Shown in pieces: positions 9,839-20,633 of a stretch of 64,000 bases of DNA. Origin of the DNA: Corinectria fuckeliana (Eukaryota > Ascomycota > Sordariomycetes > Hypocreales > Nectriaceae); assembly GCA_019137255.1 (NCBI GenBank), contig WPDH01000073.1:62001-126000 (forward strand), given 5' to 3'. Position 1 is the first letter of the stretch, and every line of letters begins with the position of its first letter. Position numbers and translations under genes: made by a program. The notes beneath the pieces were generated by a model, which made no database searches, was not told where the DNA came from, and saw only the letters and a list, made by a program, of their open reading frames with translations.

Positions 9839-11959
9839 ATGCGGCTCCCGGGCGTCCTGCCCTCACCGTCAACGTCCGTAAATCACGCAGCAAAGACGAA
9901 GACCGAGCCTAGCACCAAGCCCACAGCGACATCCCCGTGCCCCCTTTGCCTTGAGCTTGACTACGCCCGCGTCAAGAAGGCGTCGGCTGCGATTGGTGGC
10001 CACGCCCCGTGCCTCCGGGAAGTCTCGCGGTCCGCAAACAGCTGCACCACTTGCGATGTCCTGTACCAAGCCACGCAGCACTGCTTTCCAGAGGTCCTTG
10101 TGGCGGCGTCTCACTATCGCATCTTTGTTTCCTTCTTTGGAGGAGAAGGCAGCCAATTTCCTACTGAGATCTTGGGCTTGTCTGTGTCTCCGAAGGAGTT
10201 TCCCGAAGACTCGGACGATGCCCTCCGGGAGGTCAGGGACGGGTGGAGGACGCGAGTTCTTCACATCTATTCAGTGCCGGGTAAGAAACACACAGCGCCC
10301 TATGAGTTCGTTGAACCAACATCTTGCGCAGGAAAGCCATGCCCGTGGTCGGCCTTCTCACCAGGTACTATTCCACCTTCCAACCCCGTTGCCCTCGCGA
10401 AGCAAGTCAAGTCGTGGATGAGCGAATGCGAAAAGGGCCACGAAGAATGCAGCACCCCGACTCAAGGCATCCTCCCCAAGCGAGTCGTCGAGATCATTCC
10501 CGGATCCGAGCCAGGGCACTGCAGAGCGCGGCTGTACGAGCCTGCACCGTCTGAACGGGCTCCTTACATCTGCCTCAGCCACTGTTGGGGAAAGCACCAG
10601 GTCATCGTCACCACGGGGACAAACCTCGAACAGCACGTGAATGAAATCCCCTGGGATGCGCTCTCGACGACGTTCCAGGACGCCATTGGCTTTGCCTGCC
10701 GCATCGGCGTGGAGTTTGTCTGGATCGACTCGCTATGCATCATCCAGGATTCCAAGGCAGACTGGGAGAGCGAGGCGGTCAACATGGCCTCTTACTACTC
10801 CAACGCCGATCTCACAATCGCGGCATCGGCAGCAAAGGATGGCACGATTGGCCTGTTCCCGAGCCGGCCCAAGACCGACGAAGCACTGGAACTCCGCGGG
10901 CAAGACAGAACGGGGCGTCCGTATCATCTTGTCACAAGGACTGCCATCGATCATCCGTTCGATGTGGAGGACGACGAACTTGATCTGTTCCCTCTCACCA
11001 AACGAGGATGGGTCTACCAAGAACACGTTCTCTCTCGCCGCTTCCTGCACTTTGGCGTGAGAGAGCTCGTGTGGGAATGCCACGCGAGCACACACTGCCA
11101 ATGCGGCATGATACCAGCAGCGCCTCGCTCCGATCATGCCACGAACCAAGTCCTCAGCGTGGCAAAGCATGGTTTAGAGACGGGTGACGTTCAAAAGCGA
11201 AGGCAGCTGTGGTATGAGAACGTGGAGAGCATCATGAACCTGGACTTTACCTTCGTCACTGATCGGTTGGCTGCTACAGCTGGCGTGGCCACGCTTCTTG
11301 CAAAGGGAAGCAAAGGCCGATACCTGGCTGGCTTATGGGAGGACTCTCTCATTCCCGATCTCTGCTGGGCTATTGTTGACGGTGGGAAACGGCCTGACGA
11401 GCTGAAGCATGTGCCTTCGTGGTCGTGGGGCTCCGTCTCGGGCGGGTTTGCCACGCTCCATTGCCAGAGCGATCTCTCAGATCCGAACGTCTCGATGGCT
11501 GCCCGAGTAGTCAACATTGACTGCCAGCCAGATCCTCCCTCCCTCATCGGGGCACTAACTCGAGGAGTCCTGACGCTCGAGGGTAGATTGGCGACGGGCG
11601 TGATGAAGGCTGAAGAGACCAAAGCCGGCCGGACGCAATCACTCGTGCTCCGCAACGCAGAGACGGAAGAAACATTCCGAGAAGGGTGGTTCTTCAACGC
11701 AGATTGTCAGGGTTTCTGGGAGGACAGCGTAAAGGGTGCGAACGTCTCCTTGCTCGAGATGACGCAGAAAGTGGTGCAGGGCCAGAAGACGCTGGCTGTT
11801 TACCTCGTCTTGCAGCCTCGCAAGACTAACCCGCTTACCTTCCAGAGGATAGGAATACTGAGGGCTCAATTGAGGAGACGGCCACGGCAAGCGGCCGGGG
11901 GTTCCTTTGTGGATAGGTTCGAGGGCTTTGCGACGGTGTCGAGAGTCCACATTGAGTAG
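9839..11959 (+). CDS. HET-domain protein (heterokaryon incompatibility family)
   Basis: Frame of 706 codons. The HET domain begins near residue 240 with YICLSHCWG (L246-G251), then FQDAI and WIDSLCIIQDS (W295-I301), then NMASYYSNADLTIAAS; these are the standard blocks of the family. An N-terminal Cys-rich part (CPLCLELDY, then CTTCDVLY) may bind zinc. HET proteins trigger cell death when unlike strains fuse; most genomic copies have no known partner. A 51-base segment at 10281-10331 begins GTAAG, ends GCGCAG and is in frame; removing it joins YSVPG to KPCPW, which fits the family better, so the true protein is probably 689 aa. The start is the first ATG in frame; no transmembrane segment is seen. 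Confidence 0.9.
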   Translation: MRLPGVLPSPSTSVNHAAKTKTEPSTKPTATSPCPLCLELDYARVKKASAAIGGHAPCLREVSRSANSCTTCDVLYQATQHCFPEVLVAASHYRIFVSFFGGEGSQFPTEILGLSVSPKEFPEDSDDALREVRDGWRTRVLHIYSVPGKKHTAPYEFVEPTSCAGKPCPWSAFSPGTIPPSNPVALAKQVKSWMSECEKGHEECSTPTQGILPKRVVEIIPGSEPGHCRARLYEPAPSERAPYICLSHCWGKHQVIVTTGTNLEQHVNEIPWDALSTTFQDAIGFACRIGVEFVWIDSLCIIQDSKADWESEAVNMASYYSNADLTIAASAAKDGTIGLFPSRPKTDEALELRGQDRTGRPYHLVTRTAIDHPFDVEDDELDLFPLTKRGWVYQEHVLSRRFLHFGVRELVWECHASTHCQCGMIPAAPRSDHATNQVLSVAKHGLETGDVQKRRQLWYENVESIMNLDFTFVTDRLAATAGVATLLAKGSKGRYLAGLWEDSLIPDLCWAIVDGGKRPDELKHVPSWSWGSVSGGFATLHCQSDLSDPNVSMAARVVNIDCQPDPPSLIGALTRGVLTLEGRLATGVMKAEETKAGRTQSLVLRNAETEETFREGWFFNADCQGFWEDSVKGANVSLLEMTQKVVQGQKTLAVYLVLQPRKTNPLTFQRIGILRAQLRRRPRQAAGGSFVDRFEGFATVSRVHIE
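10281..10331 (+). other. Probable in-frame intron in the HET gene
   Basis: 51 bases, GTAAGAAAC at the 5' end and TTGCGCAG at the 3' end, no stop codon and a multiple of three. The residues it would encode (KKHTAPYEF...) interrupt a segment that in related HET proteins runs from an APG/VPG turn straight into a PCPW-like motif. It could be a retained or regulated intron. Confidence 0.6.
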
Positions 11960-13470
11960 TATTTCTCTAGCCATTGCTGTATGCGACTTGAGTTTCATGG
12001 ACACGTTAGCAGCCGTTGGCGGTAGCGAACGGTATGGCCGCAGCTCATTGACGGACATTCTCATGGTGGTGATGAGAGCAACCCTGCGTCGTTCGCGCTT
12101 GTAAGACCTTCCAGCGTCATCTTGAGTCTAGCCAGCCGCCCAGCGTTGTCGATTATAACTCAGTTCCAGGTAAACCATCAGTGAGCGGGACTGCCTCTGG
12201 GCTGCCACATTGCGTTCGTCTTCTGTCCAAACATCCCGCGCGCCAAGAGATTAAGGGAGCGCACAGTAATGCCTTCTGTTCCTACATGCTCTAGGAATAT
12301 ACAGACAACACGGATACTGCGCATTTCACCAATCATTAGTGAAGTTTCAACATTACATTTTGCTTTAGAGAAGGTCTTGAGGTAGTTCTTTCGAGGTGTC
12401 TAGGGCGCCCTAGTTGGCATTAATGGGTTTGGATAGGTGAAAAGACAGATCGATTGACTGATACAAGCATACAAACTAGCCACCGAGGACGGCGTCAGGG
12501 TCTGTCTGCAGCAATCTTCCAATCTCCGTCATGTCGCAAGTTGGGTGGATACAAGCTGAAGCTCCGTAACGGCCACTACGACGCCAAGGCTCGGATCGGG
12601 GAGTGGAATTTGTCCTAACGTCCGGACGTCTCCCGCCTTCATAGCATGGCCGCCGCTCTGCCCACTACAAATCCTTTTACGGAGATCCTATGAGTTTCTT
12701 TTCATTTTTGTAAAGCTGATACGTTAGCCGATAGTTCGAAGTCAATCTTGTGTTAATTGACCTGATCGCTTTGGGTTGGTGAGGCGGCTGAGATGCCTGT
12801 TGCACTCGCACCAACATTTCTGAGTACAGAACCAACAACACTTTTCACAAAGCATTCAGCCTCAGCTATTCAGTTTTCCAGCTAATTCAGGGACTGAAAG
12901 GTGAATCCAGAGTGGTATAGTGTACGTGACAATCGCGCATCTCTTGTCTCAGACCACCGATATTGGCTTCTCTCAAGGCTAAACATGGAACACTAGACAA
13001 CCTATCCTCGCAATATTTTTTACTGCACGCAAGAATGACTACAGAAGTAGACACTGGTCCAGCCGATGCTCAGGACTTGGTGTGAACTCTCTATGACAAA
13101 GGGGGCGAATCAAGGGAGGAGTTGCTCGTCAAGAACAGTTGACTGCCTGACCCATGCCACTTCGATTATTCTATGCAAGGAGAACTTGCTTTTTCCCAGC
13201 TGGACATTCACTCCCCTGCAGCCTCCAGAGGCGTATCTCGAGAAGCGCCTTCAGTTTCAGAGGCCGAAGTCCAAACCCCGTCCAGCGCACTGGCATGTGT
13301 ATTTGTTTTTGGATCAACACAGGTCGAGAACGGGAGTCAGTCCACGCCTGTCATGGCCAGAGCCGCCAGCTTCTCACGACAAACCTCTGTAGCCATTCCA
13401 TCACCACAGCCTCAACTCCAGCCTGCACCAACTTCAGGTCATTCCGAGCATCATCCACCTGTCGCGGTAG
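11960..13470. other. Non-coding region between HET gene and decayed gene
   Basis: Only short frames, none resembling a protein. Frames at about 13066-13490 carry Pro/Ser/Gln-rich peptides that may be the disrupted 5' part of the decayed gene that follows, but I cannot confirm it. Confidence 0.4.
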
Positions 13471-13975
13471 TCTCAAGCCCTGCCTGCTGAGAGTGAGGAC
13501 AGCTCCACTGCATATCAGCGGATCTTGAACGTCATTTCTGCGGCTGAGAGGGCGTCCGTTCCGAGCTTTGGACCCTGGGACAACCGGGAGACAACGGACA
13601 TTGTGTACTTTGACAGAAAGAGAGCTCTCACAGGAATCTTGATCGACAAAGGTTATCTAACAAGGGAGCGTTGGGCTGGGAAAATACCGGAGTACTTCAT
13701 CGAGGTAAACACTACCACGGGACCTGTCCACCGACCCTTCTACATGAGTAAAGGGCAATACAAAAGAGAAGACTGTAAGGAGCTTACAGCCCCCAAGCTG
13801 ACATTGTCGAAAGATGCAGGAGTACTCGAAACCATCCGCGCCCATGGTGGCTCCTAACGTCTACATGGTAGTTCGAGTCTTCAACGTCAACCGTGCGGAC
13901 GCCAGTCTTAAGGTTTACCTGGATCCTGGACCTTTCGAGGGGAGGAGACTGGGAAGTTGGTATTCACGGCAAGTA
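13471..13975 (+). pseudogene. Decayed gene with DUF3883 / NO VEIN C-terminal-like domain
   Basis: A frame open after the stop at 13468 encodes AERASVPSFGPWD and then YFIEVNTTTG followed by RPFYMSKGQYKRE. This resembles the IEVKTTTG...PFYMSxxQY core of the DUF3883 (Mrr-like nuclease fold) domain at the C-terminus of large fungal NO VEIN/sacsin-like proteins. The frame stops at 13855-13857 (GGS then TAA), but the next frame continues the same domain without a gap (APNVYMVVRVFNV, then KVYLDPGPFEG), so one base appears lost near 13850. The normally conserved Lys of EVKT is Asn here. The N-terminal bulk of such proteins is absent. Strand and domain are fairly clear; the family name is from memory of the motif. 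Confidence 0.55.
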
Positions 13976-14372
13976 ATTGGTCTGTCACTCCAGATACGGG
14001 AGATGAGAATTACGGAGGCGATGTTAACGGAAGTGATAGCAAGTGTGGTAATTAGACGGATTATAGCCCCAAGCATGCGTCACATCTACAGTCGTGTCAC
14101 AAGATGGATTCTGGAAGTTGGTATTGTGCAAGCACCTGTGTTATTAAATGACCGAGGCACCGAGGACATCGTGGTCCTTGGTGTATGACTTAAGAGTCCA
14201 GATATAATGTGCCTTGCGTGCTTGCACATTCATGTCGGGACGCCAACCAACAGGATGCAGACTCGGTCCAAATGAGCGTCAAGGAGCCTTCCCCGAAAGA
14301 ATGACGGGTAATTGGCTCAAGAGTCCTCGTGTTTGGCATCCGAAGAGGTTGACCTGACTGGTCTTCTTTGAA
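13976..14372. other. Short intergenic region
   Basis: No gene seen; includes the likely 3'UTR of thi4 on the minus strand at its right end. Confidence 0.4.
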
Positions 14373-15399
14373 TTAGATGGCATTCTGCTTCTTGCGAATC
14401 TCAAAGACCTTGAGAGCCTCTTCGGCAGCCTTGACACCGCTGAGGACCATGGCACCAAAGGTTGGACCTGTTCTGGTTAGTTTCTTGGTTGCTCTTGAAG
14501 GAAGGGGTCGACCCATCGGTTCAGCACGTACCCATGCGGTTGGCTCCGTCGACTTCAGAGAGTTCCATGCCACCAACGATGAGACCGGGGACGATCTCTC
14601 GGGTGTTCTTGACGATGGCATCCTCGGCAGTGTTCATGTCGAGCCCGCGCATGCCTCCGAGCTTTTCGATGCGCTGCATGCTCACGAGGCGCTTGACGGA
14701 GAAGGCTCCCATGGGACCATCGTGGCCGGTGGTGGAGATGACGACGGGGGCGTTGATGGTGTTGGGGTCCATGCAGGACTGGTCGTCGTGGTGCATGGAC
14801 ACGAGAGTCCAGTTGGTCACGACACCAGAGATGCGGACTCCGTCCTCGGAGGGGCGGGTCATGAGGTCCTCAACGCAGGTGGCGTTGAAGAGCTTGACGT
14901 TGGGCAGCTGGAGGACCTTGGACAGGATGGTCGAAGTGAACAGCGCGGCGTGCTTGACCACGACGAAGTTACCCTCGTCCTCGTAAGGAACACCGACCTC
15001 GCGGAGGAAGGCATCGGCGGGCTTTCGCATGACCATGGCCGAGAAGAGCTGTCCGCCCAGCCAGGCACCGCCACCGGGAGACACGGAGGCCTCGATCATG
15101 GCGATCTTCAGGTCGGGTCGCTTCTTGCCGAGGACATAGGCAGTGCTCAGACCGCAGGAGCCGGCGCCGATGATGACGATGTCGGACTCGGCATAGTGGT
15201 CCAAGTCCTGGAAGTAGCGGCGAGTCATGGCCCGCGAGACCTGGCTCTCGCGGATGGGGTTGAACTTGAACTCATCCCAGTGGCCCATCATTTCCTCGAC
15301 CGTCTTGGTCTTGGAGCCCGCGTGGACGGGCAGCTTGGTTGTCGGAGTCGCAAGCTCGGCAGAGCGCGAGGGAGGCGAGATGGCAGCTGGGGGGGTCAT
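14373..15399 (-). CDS. thi4: Thiamine thiazole synthase Thi4
   Basis: Two coding exons on the minus strand, 15399-14532 and 14467-14373, with intron GTACGT...AACAG; product 320 aa, the usual length. Thi4 makes the thiazole half of thiamine from NAD and glycine, using one of its own cysteines as sulfur donor, so each molecule acts once. Visible: FAD/NAD-binding GAGSCG at residues 78-83, SPGGGAWLGGQ at 107-117, the donor Cys C209 in QSCMDPN, STTGHDGPMGAF, and GGMELSEVDGANRMGPTFGAM across the splice. The Met at 15399 (MTPPAAIS) is chosen because the frame further upstream runs through a leader intron and riboswitch. Thiamine represses this gene in fungi, which fits the TPP aptamer found in its leader. 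It points away from medA across the desert. Confidence 0.97.
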
Positions 15400-15406
15400 G
15401 TTGGGC

Positions 15407-15604
15407 CTAGATGTGTTAGGAGTCTGCGACTCAGTGGGGGAGGAGGGCATGATCCTTTCGCTGGTATTATCCAGATCAAGTTCAGGGCCGTATATTCTCA
15501 GCCACGCTCTCCTCGCCTTCGATGGCCATCCCCGGCTCGATTTGAACTGGGGACGTTGACCAAGGGCAGCGAGAGCGGGCACCGGCTCATGCAAATAACA
15601 TTAC
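15407..15604 (-). other. thi4: 5'UTR intron of thi4 carrying the riboswitch
   Basis: On the minus strand a donor TTCAG|GTAATG starts at 15604 and an acceptor ACATCTAG ends at 15407, seven bases before the start codon; a CTAAC branch site lies at 15419-15415. A second possible donor, CCG|GTACGG, starts at 15686. Alternative use of such donors is how fungal TPP riboswitches act, so both may be used. Confidence 0.7.
15447..15592 (-). promoter_or_regulatory. thi4: TPP riboswitch (thi-box aptamer) in the thi4 leader
   Basis: Minus-strand RNA. P1 is closed by GCATGA (15592-15587) with TCATGC (15452-15447). The conserved GGCTGAGAA of the pyrimidine sensor lies near 15502, followed by TTGATCTGGATAATACCAGC and GAAAGGATC at about 15475-15449, the pyrophosphate-sensor half. 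P3 is long, as in fungi: CGCTCTC (15577-15571) pairs with GAGAGCG (15511-15505), with an extra hairpin region between. Binding of thiamine pyrophosphate is expected to change splice-site choice and lower Thi4 output. One position reads ACTTGATC where ACCTGATC is usual. Confidence 0.93.
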
Positions 15605-18600
15605 CTGAATAGTTCTGATCATTTTTGGACAATAGCAGACCACCGAAAGGTTCCATGATTGTGACTCCTCGACGAGTAGCCCGTACCGGTTGGAGGTGTT
15701 GGATCTAGAGGTGTTACAGGCGTCAGTGCCATCACAACGTTTACCACAGAGGTGGACAAACCTTTGCTGGGGGGGAAGGTTTTGGTGACTTTAACGAATT
15801 TTCTTGTTTGTGCGATTGTTGCGAGGTGGTAAAAGAAGAGAGCATAAACTTCTAGGAGTGAGAGATGGGTAGAGTAATATATGCCGCAGATGAGGGGTAA
15901 TCGGTTGATATCATCATCGTTGTGTCATGGCTATAATCGGCCTTCGGGTAAGATGCCGACTTCGTTCACACGGTCGGCCAATTGTGAGCGTCGGGACCAA
16001 TGTTTGTTCTGGCGGCTCCACAGGGTTTCTTTGAGGTTTGACGATGATGATATCCCGCAGGATCAGAGCATGTAGCATAGCACGCGTGCAGTTTATTGAC
16101 TCAAGTCAAACTCGCCAACCGATAACGGAGCGTTTCTGCTCTCCCGCGTTCCCAAATAGCAGCCAATCCATCGGCTGTCGTCTTCGATGCAGACTGAGTC
16201 AACTGGCCTTTGGCTCTATGACAAGGACAGTGTTCAATGTCAACCCGGTGGAAGGGCGGCTACCCTATATCCCATAGATGAGAGTTAAGAAGACACAAAC
16301 TAGGCCATCCAACGATGAGGTCACGCAGACCACCAAAGAAGCCGGTGTTCATCTCACCTGACGAAGAGTACGACGGGAGTCATATTGTTATCCGTAAATT
16401 GGCCCACTAGTAGAGGAACGAGGACAGGCCGGCCGACCCTGCAATTGGCAGTGGCAATTGCAGCAGCAGTTCCGGGGCACCTTCAACGAGCGCGACACGA
16501 ACACGATAATAGAACCGATGGCAGATTACATCCAGGAACTATATCAATGTTTAGGACAGTCACCTGTGTGGCTTGGACTCCTAGATCTACCATAGCACAA
16601 ATGATACTATAGACAACGTTCCAAGTGCTGTCCTCATGCCTTATCAGGAGGCAAGCAAGACATGGTTTACCACGGAAACCCCAAGAAAATTCTCAACCAG
16701 GAGCTATTCTTCTTCTTGGCAAGTAATAGCGAGATCTACGGTGTTGCTTCGTCCCTTTTTTGTGCCGCTCCGTCATCTAGGCTGTCCGGTTCAAAGAGCA
16801 TCATCAACCAAGACCTATACCACGATACCGTTACTTTCGCGTTAGACAGTCAAGCCTTTTCGAAATTGCATTCTCCATAACAGGGCAATGTCTTAAACCA
16901 TAAGGCAGCAATAAATACTTGCCTGCGGCTACACTACCTCGATCTGCAAGCATGATAGCTTGGTGGGAAATTTCCGAAGACACCAGCATACCTAGTGGCA
17001 CTTCCGTAAGAGAACCCTACACTAGCTCGTCGAGTGTTTCACCCATCGAAACCTCGAAAAGCAATTGGGGGAGGCTCTCAAACCTAGGGCTATCCTGTAA
17101 TGTGGTTCGATTGACGCGAATTACTCGGAAGCCCGCCACGGGATGACTTTTCTTGTGCCATCACACCCCCCTCATAGATGGGTAGTACAGTAGGAATGCT
17201 ACCTCTTAGCAGATGTTTCAAGTCGGCCAGAGTCGAACTAACTAAAACTACCCCTAATCACACAACCGTCTGCGTCAGAATGGTTCGGCATGTCTCAGAG
17301 CGCTCAACGCACGCCACGAAAGGCCCGAGACCTCCAATTTAGCACGTCGGCCATCATTGTAGAGATTGAGCCGTGGCAGACACCATGAGGGCTCAGGGAT
17401 GTGTACCGTACGAAGTATACAAGGCGCATCAGAGGTTGAGACCTTTCTTGTGCAGTCTCCCAGCTGCAAAAACTCCGGAGCCTTCCTCAAACGGGCCGGG
17501 AAATGGCGGTGATTGAGGCGACATGCCTATCGGTGAGTGGTGGAGTGGCTTGCAAATAGAGAGGTCCAATTGATGAGTTGCCTACGTCGCGTCGAGTTGC
17601 CCTGGCCAGATGGATCATCTGCTCAATGCCTGGCCTACCAGCCTTCCGGTCTAAGCAGATGGCGCGCGTCATGACTTCGCAAATGTTTGTGATTGCTGCG
17701 AGTCACTGCATTGCTGATGTCTCATGGATCCTGCGCCCAAGGAGCCGAGCCCTATTTATCACACAATCACCTTGCGCATGTAAAGCAGCCACAGTAGGGA
17801 AACAGCGGCCTTCACAGCGGCTCCATCCCAGGATCCGATGCTTATCGCCGTAAACTGAGTCTGGGAGGTTCGTGTGGCTTGTTCGGCCAAGCGTCAGCCA
17901 CTCTCAAACCCAGATCTTGCACCCTTGTTGACACTCCCGTGTCTCACCGGCTTCACTGCCGTCCATAAGGCAAGACACGAAGCCTTGCAATCCTCCTTCT
18001 CCGCTCACAACGACAGCCCGAAAAAAGCCCGTCCTCTCTTCGCTGATCAGCGCAAGGGGCCGCCCCCACTTAAGCTTCCGTCTCGCCGACCGGCGACGCC
18101 TGAGAATGAGCTGGATAGCTTACCCGCCTTGCCGCCCTGAACCTTCGCCACATGGCCTCTATCCGGGCGCCTCACCTGAAGCCTAACCCTCTCTGGCTCA
18201 CGGTATGTACCTAGTACCCAGCAGGTTGTAGTAGAGCCGTTAGTGTCCGGTGGCAGAACTGGGAGTCCCCCGGCCAGCCATCCGCCGGGATGGCTCCAGG
18301 GCAACCAGGACCAGGTCGGCGTTAAAGTGACGGTCGGGACTGCCGGGGCTGCACCTTTGACAGCTGGGCAAGGGTGGGCACCCACTTGGATGCCACGGCG
18401 AGTCGACTGAGTGAGCGAAGAGTGTCAGTGAGTGGATTGAGCTTCAGTGAGCGATCACCGCGCGTCATTCGAAATTGTCCAGGGCCCCCACACAGATCGA
18501 CGGTGGCCAGTGACTGCGGTCAAGGGTCATCCACTTGTGTGTAGGGAGCAATGCAGGAGATGCAAAGGGGACGACAAGTTGCTTTTTTCCAGAAGCGCCT

Positions 18601-20000
18601 TACCTTTTGAGAAGCATGCTGACGCCCAGAATGTCGCGGAATGCCTAGAACGTATGCTGCTCGCGCCATACACGCAAGCCGGGAAAACGGGAACGAGCTG
18701 TCAACGAGCACCTCTCTAAAGGCTTCGAAGGATGAGCGCGTCTGGCTTTGAGACAGGCTGAAGAGGACATGTTAGCGGTACATGCGCGGATGACATCTCG
18801 GAGTTGTATTGGGCCTAGGGGCATCTTCTGCCTCCAGCATACGAGGTTCTGGTATGGGGCACTTATTATTCCGTGAGTGGTGGATGCTTCTCGCCTTCGC
18901 CGACCTGGCTCTCGGTTCCTTGATCCCCTGTCCCAGAAAGGCCGTTTCAACTGCAACTGCCATCACGGTAGTGTACACATATGCAAGGGCGGTTTTTTTC
19001 TGGGGGCATGCAGCCAGAAGAGCGAAACGTACACATGCAAGAATACCCTTGAGAGCGTGCCGCCGATCTTATTCGGCATTCCTAGCCGCCGACGACGGAG
19101 GTTGTTCTCTCCGTTGATGCCGATGTAACCATCATGACGACAGACGGTGGGCGAATCCCCTTATTCTTAGTAAGTCGTTGCCTCTTGTCCCATCGCGAAG
19201 GATTCGTATCCAGGTTTCTGCGAGATGCCAAACTCGTCACATCTCGGTGTATTCCCGCATACACATACTACAAAACGGGCTCCCAGTTGCCAGGAGCCGT
19301 AAGTCAGGCCTCAGACAATGGCAAGGTTATCCTGTCTCGGGGGAATCGTCCGGCGGTTTTCAGGAATCGTAGTGGAGAAGACAGCGAGAAGTAAGGCTTC
19401 GTATCTTGAATGCTTCTAGTTTGGAGGAGACTCCGGACGAAAATTTCTTGTTGCATGTCCCTCTGCGACAACTTTAACTCGTCTCATAGTTGGCATGACA
19501 GCTAAGAAGGAACGTGGCATATTGACTCTGTTTGGGGTACTGCTAAGAAGGCAAGTGTCAGCTCAAAGAATAATCGTTGATAGTGAGAGCCTCGTTGGTG
19601 ACGTCTTTGGTACTATAAATGTGCTCGGCTACTCGCTATCCCGTGTTCTGCGGGCCTTTTCGGAACGCCAGCGAACAAGGTTGGGTAGAATTTTCGCAAG
19701 TCCAAAATAGCAACATATTTTGCTTGGCGAATCCCAAAGCCGAAAATGGACTCCGATGAAGTTTGTTAGATTACTCCGTACAATCCAGGCGATATTTGGA
19801 ATTCAGGGTGCAGCTGTAGGGTAGCATAGATGCAGGTCGCATCAAAGGAATGCAACCCTCGATCCTTGACTGCTACGCTGGGAAAGGAGTCCAGCTCACC
19901 GATTGGTTCTGATTAATTGCTTTTTGTAGCCCCATGGGAGCTGCGCATTCTCCGAATCACAGCATGGGAAAGCCTCGGCGAGGGACAGCACAGCAGTACC
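15605..20000. other. Gene desert, first part
   Basis: About 4.4 kb with many stops in all frames and no recognisable protein. The first few hundred bases should hold the thi4 promoter and leader exon. No transposon ends or coding relics were found by eye. Confidence 0.45.
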
Positions 20001-20609
20001 CAAGCGGGGTGATATTCTCAACCTAAAATCGATAATTTTGCGCTGTTTAGGCATCGGATGATATGACGATCGACTTAACTAGCCAGAGGGCTGACAACGA
20101 GCAGACTGAGTCGCAGACTCGCAGTAGTCTCCCACCCCGGAACTGATGACAATCGAAGCGGGCGGGTTGACAACCGCTAGCTAGCTTGTAACTCCCAAAG
20201 GCCGATGGCGTCCAAGACTATCGAAACGCTCGAGGTCATCCCACCGGAAGGCTAAATGACCAAGGTGGGCTCGGTCAGGGCGTCCACCTTTACGACCAGG
20301 GTGCGATTCTCAAGGCTGGTCTGCGTGAACAAATGGGCTTCGCTTCCACGTCTCCGCATCGCGTAGCCTAGGTACGTACTGCAGCGTAGTGTAGGAAAGT
20401 GGCCGATGAAGCGTGGGAAGCGCTGTGTTCGGGGCCGCTCTCCCTGTTTGGCTCTGGTCTTGGGGGCGGGAATCTGCAGATCTGGCGGACAGGGGCAGGG
20501 CCGGTAAGTACATGTAACTCCTAGATCTGTGGAGGTGAGGTCCGGACCCATGTTAGCTGCATACAGTAACTGTACCTGGTAGACCTAGTGGGGGGAACTA
20601 GGAACTTAC

Positions 20610-20633
20610 TACTATGTACGGATATACATAGTA
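20610..20633. repeat. Small perfect inverted repeat
   Basis: Nine-base arms TACTATGTA and TACATAGTA around a six-base loop CGGATA, in a GTAC-rich stretch. Could be a binding site, a hairpin, or chance. Confidence 0.5.

Noticed and set aside
15400..15594. N-terminal extension of Thi4 read through the leader
   Set aside because: The extra codons are the TPP aptamer and the intron end; known Thi4 proteins begin at the Met used here.
14377..15612. 411-codon plus frame opposite thi4
   Set aside because: Antisense to an unmistakable Thi4 and crosses its intron and riboswitch.
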